Assembly: GCA_025656675.1 (NCBI GenBank)
Contig: JAHXHN010000010.1
Span: forward strand, 1 to 64,000
Direction: 5' to 3'
Source of the DNA: Candidatus Thiodiazotropha sp. (ex Codakia rugifera)
GTDB lineage: Bacteria; Pseudomonadota; Gammaproteobacteria; Chromatiales; Chromatiaceae
DNA length: 64,000 nt
Under the pieces are notes generated by a model, which saw nothing but the letters and a program-made list of their open reading frames with translations, did not search any database and was not told the origin of the DNA. The position numbers were made by a program, and so were the translations under genes. Of the stretch, positions 55,827-63,609 are shown in pieces. The stretch's first letter is position 1. Each line of letters opens with the position of its first letter.

Positions 55827-56945
55827 TTATTTACACCATTGTTTCAGGCACAACGCGGTCAGCTCGGTAAAATCCATACGCCCAGTTACCTCATAGACGC
55901 TAACACTCTTTAGTAGCTGTTGGTAGGCCGCCTCCTGCAATGGATCATCATCCTGCAGAAAAACCCCCAATTTGTCCTGGTAGAAAGGACCGGGAGATTT
56001 CATCACTGCGGTCAGCAATTCGTTACGCTGGGTAATATCGACTTTGGTCATGTTGACCGGGGAGCTATCCCTTTTACTCCAGTTCAATATCACCAGGCCT
56101 GACAAGGGCACAGCTGTCGATGTATCGATACGATCACGACCATAGAATTGTTGTACATCGACATCGAATTTCTCTTCCAGGTCCCATAACTCCTGCTTTG
56201 GCAGTTGCAGCAGCTGATCTCTCCTCTCTTCATCGATCAACGACGAGAGGCGGGGATTGTTCACCACCGTACCCGGGTTGATACGTGGTAGCTTGGGTAT
56301 GCCGACCGCTTCCACTTTCACCCCTTCACGACGTAGAAAAAGCCGATCATTGGTCAGATAACGACTCTGCGGGTGTTCCATCAAGTGGAGCATCAAAGTC
56401 GACTTACCTCCACCGGAAAACCCGGCCACGGCAATCGCATGTCCATTCAATATCAATCCGGCCGCATGGCAGATCAACCAATCCCTCTGTTGTAACCAGT
56501 TCATCACCTGAGAGTTGATGAAATTAATCAATTGGTTGTCATATTCCACACAGGGACCGACAGCAACCCGCCACTGTTCACTTTGCAGAAACAGCATCCC
56601 GGTACGCACCTTCAACACCAGACGCCCATCTGCCAATTCCAGATAGGCATCCTTGCGGCCACTTTTTCCCGGTTCACGGCGCCAGTCTATGAACGGCAGA
56701 TCGGTATCGAGGATATCGCGTTCAATGGCTGTGACTTCGATGGTGGAGACAGCCGGCTTTTTGGATAAATGGTTAAAGTACTTACCAAGACGATCCAGCA
56801 ACAGCTGACTGTTGGAGTGTATCACCAGACCACAATCGCCAATCGTGAGATGCAGTGGTTTCTCGCAAAGCTCCACACCTTTCATCATCAGCGCGGCAGC
56901 AGCCTTTGCATCGGTAGTCGCTTCCCATTCGGTATTTTCATTCAT
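55827..56945 (-). CDS. HprK-related kinase (GAK-system kinase B)
   Basis: A 372-residue protein with the HPr-kinase fold in its C-terminal half. The capping His lies in LICHAAGLILNGHAIAVAG (His160), the P-loop is GFSGGGKST (175-183), TNDRLFLRR gives the Asp200 expected for the kinase, and GIPKLPRINPGTVV is the segment that follows in HprK. The N-terminal 155 residues are not HPr-kinase-like. No HPr gene is near, so the target is not phosphotransfer-system HPr. This fits the family I know as HprK-related kinase B of GAK systems. It overlaps the ATP-grasp gene by four bases. Confidence 0.88.
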   Translation of the reverse strand: MNENTEWEATTDAKAAAALMMKGVELCEKPLHLTIGDCGLVIHSNSQLLLDRLGKYFNHLSKKPAVSTIEVTAIERDILDTDLPFIDWRREPGKSGRKDAYLELADGRLVLKVRTGMLFLQSEQWRVAVGPCVEYDNQLINFINSQVMNWLQQRDWLICHAAGLILNGHAIAVAGFSGGGKSTLMLHLMEHPQSRYLTNDRLFLRREGVKVEAVGIPKLPRINPGTVVNNPRLSSLIDEERRDQLLQLPKQELWDLEEKFDVDVQQFYGRDRIDTSTAVPLSGLVILNWSKRDSSPVNMTKVDITQRNELLTAVMKSPGPFYQDKLGVFLQDDDPLQEAAYQQLLKSVSVYEVTGRMDFTELTALCLKQWCK

Positions 56946-57832
56946 GCTGCAAGTTCCTTCAGGATGTAGGAGATATAGCGTGTAGGGACATCGATACCTA
57001 TGCCCTTTTGTGCTCCACGAAAGCCACCAAATGCAGAGACCTCGAAGACGATGGGGCCCTGCTCCGTCTCAGCCACATCAACGGTGGTGAAATCGAGGCC
57101 GAAGATCGCCTGGGCCTTAGTGGCCAACTCGACCAGCTCATCATCTGCATCATACCCCTCGTAGTGCCCACCGCTTAAAATGGTAGTATTCCAGGCCCCC
57201 GACTTACCCACCCGTGCATAGCTGCCGAGATACTCGCCATCGAGAAAAACCATCCCCAGATCCTTGCCGGGGAGATGCAGTTTCTTCTGTATATACATCA
57301 CCGGATTTGTGGCTCGAAAGGCCTCAATCTGTTGTTGCACCGCCTGCTGATCTTGATCGGCATCGATCAATGTCATCCCCCGCGCCTTGGTTGAATAGAG
57401 TGGCTTAAAGACAGCTGAGCCAAACTCGTTGACGGCATCGGCTGCAAGTGGAAGGCTCTCGGTAACCCGTGTCGGGGGCATGGGGATTCCGGCATTGTAG
57501 AGTGACATGGTGCAACTGAGACGATCGATGAGACGTATGATCCGTTCCACCCGACTGAAAACCCGTACCCCGGCAAGCTCCAGTTGTCGCAACATCTCCA
57601 GCCTGTCCAGGGCATGGGGACTGTATATCTCGCTGATCTTCTTGACCACCAGTGCGTCGAGTTGGGTCAGATCCCAATCATGATAAAGGAGCCTGCCTGT
57701 ATCGAGTTCGGCAGTGACATCCGCCATATCGATGACCAGACGAAAGCCGGTCGCTTCATCCACTGCGTCGGCCAGGGCCTCGGTGGACCATTTCCCGGGG
57801 ATACCTACGACCCCGATTTTTGGTTTAGCCAA
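56942..57832 (-). CDS. RimK-like ATP-grasp ligase (GAK-system ATP-grasp enzyme)
   Basis: A 296-residue ATP-grasp protein. The N-terminal Rossmann-like part starts KPKIGVVGIPGKWST. The ATP domain has VFKPLYSTKARGM (Lys143), YIQKKLHLPGKDLGMVFLDG (hinge, about 180-199), FTTVDVAE (Asp252) and VFEVSAFGGFRG (Glu264). Ser266 stands where RimK-type ligases usually have the metal-binding Asn. The enzyme should ligate an amino acid or phosphorylate a carboxylate or phosphate; the partner is unknown. Overlaps with the kinase gene (four bases) and with the PhoU-APH gene (eight bases) make these three a translation unit. Confidence 0.87.
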   Translation of the reverse strand: MAKPKIGVVGIPGKWSTEALADAVDEATGFRLVIDMADVTAELDTGRLLYHDWDLTQLDALVVKKISEIYSPHALDRLEMLRQLELAGVRVFSRVERIIRLIDRLSCTMSLYNAGIPMPPTRVTESLPLAADAVNEFGSAVFKPLYSTKARGMTLIDADQDQQAVQQQIEAFRATNPVMYIQKKLHLPGKDLGMVFLDGEYLGSYARVGKSGAWNTTILSGGHYEGYDADDELVELATKAQAIFGLDFTTVDVAETEQGPIVFEVSAFGGFRGAQKGIGIDVPTRYISYILKELAA

Positions 57833-59462
57833 TGAATATCTCCTTGATAGGCACCTGAAAACGGCGCTTTGGTTTGGATTCGATTTCGAGCAGTCTCTCC
57901 ATCAGGTAAGTCGCACGAAAGAACATTCTCCGCGACAGGGATTTATCGAGAATAAACCGGGTCGAGGTGGCAAAGGACCGTACCAGCCCCATTGCCAGAC
58001 GGATTTCGAAGGTTTCATCGCCGGTCTTACGGGCGAAAGCCCTGGCGAAGCGATAGAAGGCTCGGCAGAGTTCCATGATCCGCTGCCGAACCCGGGGATC
58101 GAAGACCTGAAGTCGGTAGTTGGATACCATGAAAACACTGACATCCTGCAGATAGTCCATGTAGCGGGAGCGGTGCAGATCGATAAAGTTAATGCGCTTC
58201 TCATCCGGGTCGAAAATGATGTTATCGACATTAAAGTCGCCATGGATATAGACTGAGAATGGCACTTTAATATCTGATTCAAACTCTTGCATCCTCTCGA
58301 GTAGTTGATCGAAAGACGGCAACCGGGTCGAGCCGATTTGAGAAGAGGGCTGCCTGAACTCGGGATGTATCGCGTAAACATCCTCCATCCGTTTCGCAAG
58401 TTGTTTCATATAACCGGCGGAAACAGGTTTTTTGGTACGTGTCTCCAACCAGACACGGGTCAGGGTTTTGGTCAAATGATTGAGTCCGTTCTGTAGCAGC
58501 TTGTCCGATCCATCCAGCAATATCTGTTCAATGGTCTGGCCGGCGAGATGTTCGATCAACAGGGCGGCGGAGTCACCCTGCTTCTGGTAGGCCAGTATTT
58601 TGGGCGCCAGACCCGGAAAGATATCGTGCCAGTCATTGACCCGCTGCTTCTCCTCCTTGAGTTTGCGTTTGCGTCCATCCTTGAAGATACCGTCGTAGCC
58701 ACTCCCCCGCCTGCCGGTCGTGACGGCATTGATGGCACTGCCTGACTTGGTCTCAGCGATGGCCTCCACCTGAACCTTACCCACATCATTGACCGCCTTC
58801 AGCTCTGTGATCGAGGCAGCAAAGGCATGGTATCGATCGGTGTTGAAGTGCTGCCCCATCGAGACAGATATGATCGCCTCGCTGATACGTAACAGTGCAT
58901 TCCCCATCTGTTCGATCTTGTGCGCCAACATGATCAGGGTAATCCGGTCCGATGGCCGTTTCTCCTTTTTCAACAAGCGGGAGTAGCGCTTCAACTGTTT
59001 TTGATAGGCATTGTCCAGACGTTGTTCCACCTTGCCGATCTTCAGTGCTTGCCGCGTATCCTTTGCGGTCAGGGCAGGCTCGATCATCTCCAGTGCATTG
59101 CTCACCTGATCGATCATATGCAGATAGTCTTTAACCTTCAGAATCGCCCTGTTCCGCAAGTGTACACTCTGCATCACCGCTTCCCGGCTGAGCTCAGCCA
59201 CCCGTTCAAGATGGGTGGCGATCCCCTCGACTGCACGCAACAGCTGGTGATCTGAATCCTGCTGGTTGCTTGACGCCATCTGCCTGAGACAGTGATTGTG
59301 GATACTCAGCTTCAGGTTTTCCACATAACCCTGACGATCCTGCAAACGTGAAGGGATACTGGCGGATGGCAAAGTAAGATACTCTTTCAGCAAGGCCAGA
59401 TGAGAACCTGTTTCTGCCAGAAGGAACTGGAGATTATCGCGGATGCTTTTTGCTAGGGGCAT
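57825..59462 (-). CDS. PhoU-like domain fused to an APH-type kinase
   Basis: A 545-residue two-part protein. The first 240 residues are two helical bundles with PhoU-like spacing (NLQFLLAETGSHLALLKEYL and LITLIMLAHKIEQMGNALLR-type helices). The rest is an aminoglycoside-phosphotransferase-fold kinase: SVYIHGDFNVDNIIFD is the catalytic HGDxxxxN loop and INFIDLHRSRYMDY holds the metal-binding Asp. The nucleotide-binding part is not as clear. Such kinases phosphorylate small molecules or proteins, so resistance is unlikely here. PhoU domains usually read phosphate supply. ATG 59462 is used, one base after the Nudix stop. Overlaps the ATP-grasp gene by eight bases. Confidence 0.82.
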   Translation of the reverse strand: MPLAKSIRDNLQFLLAETGSHLALLKEYLTLPSASIPSRLQDRQGYVENLKLSIHNHCLRQMASSNQQDSDHQLLRAVEGIATHLERVAELSREAVMQSVHLRNRAILKVKDYLHMIDQVSNALEMIEPALTAKDTRQALKIGKVEQRLDNAYQKQLKRYSRLLKKEKRPSDRITLIMLAHKIEQMGNALLRISEAIISVSMGQHFNTDRYHAFAASITELKAVNDVGKVQVEAIAETKSGSAINAVTTGRRGSGYDGIFKDGRKRKLKEEKQRVNDWHDIFPGLAPKILAYQKQGDSAALLIEHLAGQTIEQILLDGSDKLLQNGLNHLTKTLTRVWLETRTKKPVSAGYMKQLAKRMEDVYAIHPEFRQPSSQIGSTRLPSFDQLLERMQEFESDIKVPFSVYIHGDFNVDNIIFDPDEKRINFIDLHRSRYMDYLQDVSVFMVSNYRLQVFDPRVRQRIMELCRAFYRFARAFARKTGDETFEIRLAMGLVRSFATSTRFILDKSLSRRMFFRATYLMERLLEIESKPKRRFQVPIKEIFIG

Positions 59463-59463
59463 A

Positions 59464-59952
59464 TCAGTCAATCACTCCCAAATAGGTTGGTGTATTAACT
59501 GTGGAGAGGTTTTGCACATGCGATGCAATACCTTTGGGGAAGAGTTCCACATTGGGGATATCGGAAAGTGGCAACCAGACCACATCGATCTGGTGTTTGT
59601 CTGGATGGTGTCCGGAAACGGGACGATAGGTTGCAGGGAGTGAACAGGCAAAGAGAAACTCAATCAAATGCCTGACCGAGGGGTAAGCTGTGTCACGTTG
59701 TTTATAGAAGTCCGCCACACAGAGCAGTGAATCGATCTCCACCCGGGCACCGATCTCCTCCTCACATTCGCGAATCAATGCCTGAGCCAGACTCTCTTCA
59801 ACATCCTGTCCACCGCCTGGCAGGGTATACCAGGTACCCCGACTCTCCGACCACTTCTTCTGCATCAATACTGCTTCGTCCCGTACGATCACGGCGCGCA
59901 CAGCGTTTCGAATGACAGGTTCCAGCCCTTCTGGTGGCGGTCGGTCGTTCAT
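59464..59952 (-). CDS. Nudix hydrolase
   Basis: A 162-residue Nudix enzyme with the complete box GGGQDVEESLAQALIREC followed by EEEIG (residues about 46-67). It cleaves an X-diphosphate bond in a nucleotide or related substrate. WYTLPGGGQ before the box and the C-terminal VVWLPLSDIPNV are typical of ADP-ribose/NTP-type members, but the substrate is not identified. It sits one base ahead of the PhoU-APH gene and 64 bases after dgkA, so it may start the cluster transcript or read on from dgkA. Confidence 0.9.
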   Translation of the reverse strand: MNDRPPPEGLEPVIRNAVRAVIVRDEAVLMQKKWSESRGTWYTLPGGGQDVEESLAQALIRECEEEIGARVEIDSLLCVADFYKQRDTAYPSVRHLIEFLFACSLPATYRPVSGHHPDKHQIDVVWLPLSDIPNVELFPKGIASHVQNLSTVNTPTYLGVID

Positions 59953-60016
59953 AGGACGGTCAGGATAGATTACCTATGTTGCAGATTGATGATTTTTATT
60001 ACCTGAATTCTTTGGT

Positions 60017-60403
60017 TCAAGTTTCAGTCCATAGTCTAGTTGATAATACTAATACCCAACACATGACAACGAGTATGAGCGAGATCAATACGGCGGCCGA
60101 TCCCTGGTCTTTCGCCCTCCCTGAGAGCTGATGTTTTTCTGTACCGACACGATCAACCACACTCTCGATAGCACTGTTGATCATCTCCACAATCAGCACG
60201 ATCAACAGCGGCCCCACCAGCAACGCCCTCTCCACGCCTGTATCACCCAACCAGAGCCCTAAGGGCGCAAGCAGAATACACAGCATTACCTCCTGCCTGA
60301 ACGCCTGCTCATGCCTGAAAGTTGCCTGCAGTCCTTTCATCGACCAGCCCAGCGCATTCACCAAGCGCCTTAACCCCACATTATCCTTATTTTGCATCGC
60401 CAT
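60017..60403 (-). CDS. dgkA: Diacylglycerol kinase
   Basis: A small 128-residue trimeric membrane kinase that phosphorylates diacylglycerol for reuse in phospholipid synthesis. It starts with the amphipathic RLVNALGWSMKGLQATFRHE helix, then PLGLWLGDTGVERALLVGP, the catalytic segment VEMINSAIESVVDRVGTEKH and AKDQGSAAVLISLILVVMCW, all as in DgkA. Divergent from the LpxH-like gene over 127 bases. It fits the lipid-related genes that follow rather than the GAK set. Confidence 0.96.
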   Translation of the reverse strand: MAMQNKDNVGLRRLVNALGWSMKGLQATFRHEQAFRQEVMLCILLAPLGLWLGDTGVERALLVGPLLIVLIVEMINSAIESVVDRVGTEKHQLSGRAKDQGSAAVLISLILVVMCWVLVLSTRLWTET

Positions 60404-60530
60404 CGTGCCGGCCCTTCTATCAGCTTAGACGCAAAAAATCGACTGCGTCATGAATAAATCATAATCCTCTCATGAAACTGCAATAGACAGCCACTAAGGT
60501 GCGTATTCATTGAAGTAAGCGGTAAATTCA

Positions 60531-61346
60531 ATGACGCCACTGAGATATAAGAGCCTGTTCATATCCGACACCCACCTCGGCCTGCGTGCAGCCCGTACTG
60601 AATACCTCCTCGACTTCCTCAAACATACCGAAAGCGACAACCTCTACCTGGTTGGGGACATACTGGACATCTGGAAAATGCGTTCCGGCTGGTATTGGCC
60701 ATCGATCAACAACGAAATCATCCATCGGGTCATCGACAAGGCCAAACGCGGTACCCGGGTGGTCTATGTGCCTGGCAATCATGATGAACTGCTGCGTGAC
60801 TATCTCGACCTCCATTTTTCCGCTATCGACATCCAAAGAGAGATCGTCCATCAGACCGCTGACAACCGCCGCTTCTTGGTATTGCATGGGGATGAGTTCG
60901 ACGGTGTGGTCATGAGCAATAAGTGGCTTGCTCATCTGGGTAGCGGCGCCTATGACATGCTGCTATGGCTCAATCGCTGGTTCAACCTCGCACGGCGACG
61001 CTTGGGATTCGGTTACTGGTCCCTCTCCGCCTACCTCAAGCAGCAAGTCAAAAAGGCCGTGCAGTATATCGGTAATTTTGAGCAGGCGGTCATCCATACA
61101 GCGCGCGAAAGAGGACTGGATGGTGTGATCTGCGGCCATATCCACCATGCCGTGATCAATGATCTGGAGGGCTTGACCTACGCCAACTGCGGTGACTGGG
61201 TGGAGAGCTGCACGGCACTGGCCGAGGAGCCGGACGGCACATTGAAACTGATCCACTGGATCGATCAGTCCATGCAACTACTCGATGGAAAAGAACAACA
61301 CTATGCGGATAGCGATAGTGACGGACGCGTGGTTCCCACAAGTTAA
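60531..61346 (+). CDS. LpxH-like UDP-diacylglucosamine pyrophosphatase family protein
   Basis: A 271-residue calcineurin-type metallophosphoesterase. Motifs in order: FISDTHLG, LVGDILDIW, VPGNHDELLRDY, LVLHGDEFDG and CGHIHHAV. This is the LpxH/LpxH2-like set; the family hydrolyses UDP-2,3-diacylglucosamine or related lipid pyrophosphates. True LpxH has distinct active-site residues that I cannot fully check, and a second lpxH could lie elsewhere. The C-terminal extension (after about residue 235) is Asp-rich. The following GT4 gene starts inside its 3' end (about 44 bases of overlap), so the two work together, possibly on a glycolipid. Confidence 0.88.
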   Translation: MTPLRYKSLFISDTHLGLRAARTEYLLDFLKHTESDNLYLVGDILDIWKMRSGWYWPSINNEIIHRVIDKAKRGTRVVYVPGNHDELLRDYLDLHFSAIDIQREIVHQTADNRRFLVLHGDEFDGVVMSNKWLAHLGSGAYDMLLWLNRWFNLARRRLGFGYWSLSAYLKQQVKKAVQYIGNFEQAVIHTARERGLDGVICGHIHHAVINDLEGLTYANCGDWVESCTALAEEPDGTLKLIHWIDQSMQLLDGKEQHYADSDSDGRVVPTS

Positions 61347-62343
61347 CGGCGTCGTTCGCACACTCAACAAAACCATCAAACTATTGGAACTGTGGGGGCA
61401 TGAAGTATGCTGTATCAATCCAGGCATGTTTCCCACACTGCCGATGCCAACCTACCCCGACATCCCCCTGGCACTCTTTCCCTATCGCAGGTTGAAACAC
61501 TTGCTGCGTGAGTTCCAACCTGATGCCATTCATCTCTCCACCGAAGGCCCCATCGGTTGGGCCGGACGCCGTTACTGTTTACGACATGACCGGCCTTACA
61601 CCACGACCTACCACACCCGCTTTCCGGAATATCTACGCCTCCGCGCCCCCATTCCCCTCGCCCTTTCCTACGCGTTTGTCAGAACATTCCATAACAAAGC
61701 GGCATTGACCATGGTGGCCACAAGCTCCATGAAGACCGCATTGCAAGCACACGGCTTTAAAAATCTGGCCTACTGGTCCCGGGGGGTCGATATCGAGTGC
61801 TTTGTACCCTTGGAACATTCGGTGATGGATCTGCCCCACCCTATCGCCCTCTACCTGGGCCGGGTGGCCGTAGAAAAAAATATCACCGATTTTCTGAACT
61901 TGAAGATGCCGGGTTCCAAGGTCGTGATCGGTGATGGACCGGCATTGGAGACACTCAAGAATAACTATCCCGAAGCCCACTTTCTGGGCTACCGGGAAAA
62001 TGGTGAACTCGCCCGCCACCTCGCCTCCGCCGACGTCATGGTCTTCCCCAGCAAAACCGATACCTTCGGCCTGGTCATGCTCGAAGCCATGGCCTGCGGC
62101 GTACCGGTCGCCACCTATCCCGTAGAAGGCCCCCTCGACGTGATCAAAAACGGTATCAACGGCTGGATGGATGAAGACCTGCAGACGGCGGTCAACAACG
62201 CACTCAAAGTCGATCGGGTCACCTGCAGAAGATTCGCAGAAGGCTACTCCTGGGAGGCCTGCACATCGCAGTTTCTTTCACTCATCCAACCCAACCGGAT
62301 AAACCAGGCCAGCGAGCCCGACCCCGTAGAAAAGACAGGGTGA
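61303..62343 (+). CDS. Glycosyltransferase family 4
   Basis: A 346-residue GT-B enzyme. It starts MRIAIVTDAWFPQVNGVVRT and has YTTTYHTRFPEYLRLR, RGVDIECFVP, and the donor-binding Glu in PSKTDTFGLVMLEAMACG. The pattern resembles mannosyl- or glycolipid-transferases (PimB/MgtA/SqdX-like). Acceptor is unknown; pairing with an LpxH-like enzyme and dgkA suggests a lipid acceptor. ATG 61303 gives the canonical start; an in-frame ATG at 61285 would enlarge the 44-base overlap to 62. Ends 20 bases before a REP-like sequence and a transposase remnant. Confidence 0.92.
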   Translation: MRIAIVTDAWFPQVNGVVRTLNKTIKLLELWGHEVCCINPGMFPTLPMPTYPDIPLALFPYRRLKHLLREFQPDAIHLSTEGPIGWAGRRYCLRHDRPYTTTYHTRFPEYLRLRAPIPLALSYAFVRTFHNKAALTMVATSSMKTALQAHGFKNLAYWSRGVDIECFVPLEHSVMDLPHPIALYLGRVAVEKNITDFLNLKMPGSKVVIGDGPALETLKNNYPEAHFLGYRENGELARHLASADVMVFPSKTDTFGLVMLEAMACGVPVATYPVEGPLDVIKNGINGWMDEDLQTAVNNALKVDRVTCRRFAEGYSWEACTSQFLSLIQPNRINQASEPDPVEKTG

Positions 62344-62362
62344 GTATAAACGGTGTGGCAGG

Positions 62363-62374
62363 GCCGCACCCTAC
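62363..62374 (-). repeat. REP-like half-site overlapping the transposase stop
   Basis: GCCGCACCCTAC here is the same core as the REP-like sites at 3946 and 31276. Its TAG doubles as the stop codon of the transposase remnant, and GGTGTGGCAGGG on its left can pair with it imperfectly. Confidence 0.6.
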
Positions 62375-62706
62375 AAAATGTCATATCGATGAAATGTGGA
62401 CCATTGCCAATCCACCACACGCTCAACCAACCCATGCTTCATCGGATTGAAACGGATGTAATCGAGATGTTGCGTGAAATCCAACTCATCCCGAATCGCA
62501 TGCTCCCAATAGCGATGCGGCCATACACCCACCTCATCTCGCTGAAACCGAGAAAACTCGAGCAATCCCCCCCTTTCCCCAGCCGCAAGAAAACGTTTCG
62601 AAAACAACTCCTTCAACATATTCCAATGCAATGAAAAATCCTCATCGCCCTCAGGCAATGTCCAGATAACGTGCAGATGATCAGGTAACAGACAAAACCC
62701 ATGAAT
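62371..62706 (-). pseudogene. REP-associated tyrosine transposase (RAYT), 5'-truncated
   Basis: About 112 codons match the C-terminal two thirds of RAYT/Y1 transposases: the metal-binding HLH in LLPDHLHVIWTLPEG, then RYWEHAIRDELDFTQHLDY with the likely catalytic Tyr in HLDYIRFNP, and KHGLVERVVDWQWSTFHRY. The reading frame stays open upstream to 62775, but the codons before 62706 do not look like the family, and the usual N-terminal block is absent, so the gene is truncated or fused to unrelated DNA. RAYTs move REP palindromes; the GTAGGGTG-core repeats in this window are plausible substrates. No clear start codon is available except an internal TTG. Confidence 0.75.
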
Positions 62707-62827
62707 GGTATGCAGGATCTCTGAATACCTGTAGGTATGTGAATGGTTCGTAATGGGGTTGTCGTGAGCGGAACATTACCGGGGCCACGGTAAGCCGCAG
62801 CCCCTTTTCGTTTAGCCTCCTGGCTTG

Positions 62828-63355
62828 TTAGCTTTTTCCTCCAAGCCGGGCAACTACCGCATCGATGCTCTTGTTCAGTTTGTCTATGGATTTCTCCATG
62901 GTGGCGGCAACCACGGGTTCCATCATGGACGTCATCATCTCGAAGTTCATGCGGGAGATCACTACGGTACCGTCACTCTTGCCGTACACGGAGACACCGC
63001 AGGGCATCATTGCGGATACATATCGGGTCTCATCCTTGGCGAGAAGGGGTACGGCATTCTTGCCGCTGGTCAGTTTGAAGATCACCAGGCCGCCCGGTAC
63101 ATCGACGCCTTTTTTTGCCAGTCGTTTGCCGAGATCGATCTCTGCGATCAGCTTCCAGCCATCATCTTTCAGCTGTTGGCGCAGGGTGTCCAGTGTGGCG
63201 GTATAGTCGCTGTTCAGCGTGCGTTCCACAACCATTGCGCGGGGATTGGGCTGTTTGTCTTTTATGGGGGTGTCGGCTGACTCTGCCAGGACGGTGGTTC
63301 CAAGCAGCATGAGCAGGCCGGCTATCAGATATTGGTGAAGCTTACGGTGTGGCAA
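62828..63355 (-). CDS. DUF302 domain-containing exported protein
   Basis: A protein of about 175 residues. A signal peptide (LIAGLLMLLGTTVLA, then ESAD) precedes a DUF302 domain (about 50-150): YTATLDTLRQQLKDDGWKLI, LGKRLAKKGVDVPGGLVIFK and YVSAMMPCGVSVYGKSDG. DUF302 proteins bind no known ligand; in sulfur bacteria they are often near thiosulfate or electron-transfer genes. TTG 63355 is used because GGAG lies at good spacing and it leaves an intact signal peptide; an upstream ATG would add a 26-residue leader. Stands alone. Confidence 0.85.
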   Translation of the reverse strand: MPHRKLHQYLIAGLLMLLGTTVLAESADTPIKDKQPNPRAMVVERTLNSDYTATLDTLRQQLKDDGWKLIAEIDLGKRLAKKGVDVPGGLVIFKLTSGKNAVPLLAKDETRYVSAMMPCGVSVYGKSDGTVVISRMNFEMMTSMMEPVVAATMEKSIDKLNKSIDAVVARLGGKS

Positions 63356-63540
63356 GATGGTTTCTCCTGATGAGGTGACAAAGGCGGAGAAGTATCCTAT
63401 AGCCCGATACAATTCATCATTGACGATCTTCAATAGGGCCTATGTGAAGTGGCTCTACCCGACAAAAGGGACAACGGCTGCAAGGATTATGGAACAGGAT
63501 TGTGTGGGATGAGGATCGCTGATTCGCAACCGAACCTGTG

Positions 63541-63573
63541 CTGAGATCTCCCGCGATCATCGCGGGAGCTCAG
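63541..63573. terminator. GC-rich hairpin between GyrI-like gene and DUF302 gene
   Basis: CTGAG and TCCCGCGAT pair with ATCGCGGGA and CTCAG around a single-base loop and a small internal bulge. It lies 37 bases beyond the stop of the minus-strand gene and probably ends it, although no T run is present. Confidence 0.55.
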
Positions 63574-63609
63574 CGGATAGGTTCATGCCGCCATACATAG
63601 GCGCTGCAA

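Noticed and set aside
57825-59462. Antibiotic resistance through an aminoglycoside phosphotransferase
   Set aside because: The fold is APH-like, but the PhoU fusion and GAK-type neighbours point to another substrate, and the sequence is unlike known resistance enzymes.
62371-62775. Intact active transposase
   Set aside because: The conserved N-terminal third is absent and the upstream codons do not resemble the family; no start codon precedes the HLH motif in a plausible position.
63541-63573. Another REP copy
   Set aside because: The stem sequence (TCCCGCGAT) has no relation to the GTAGGGTG core; it is better explained as a terminator.
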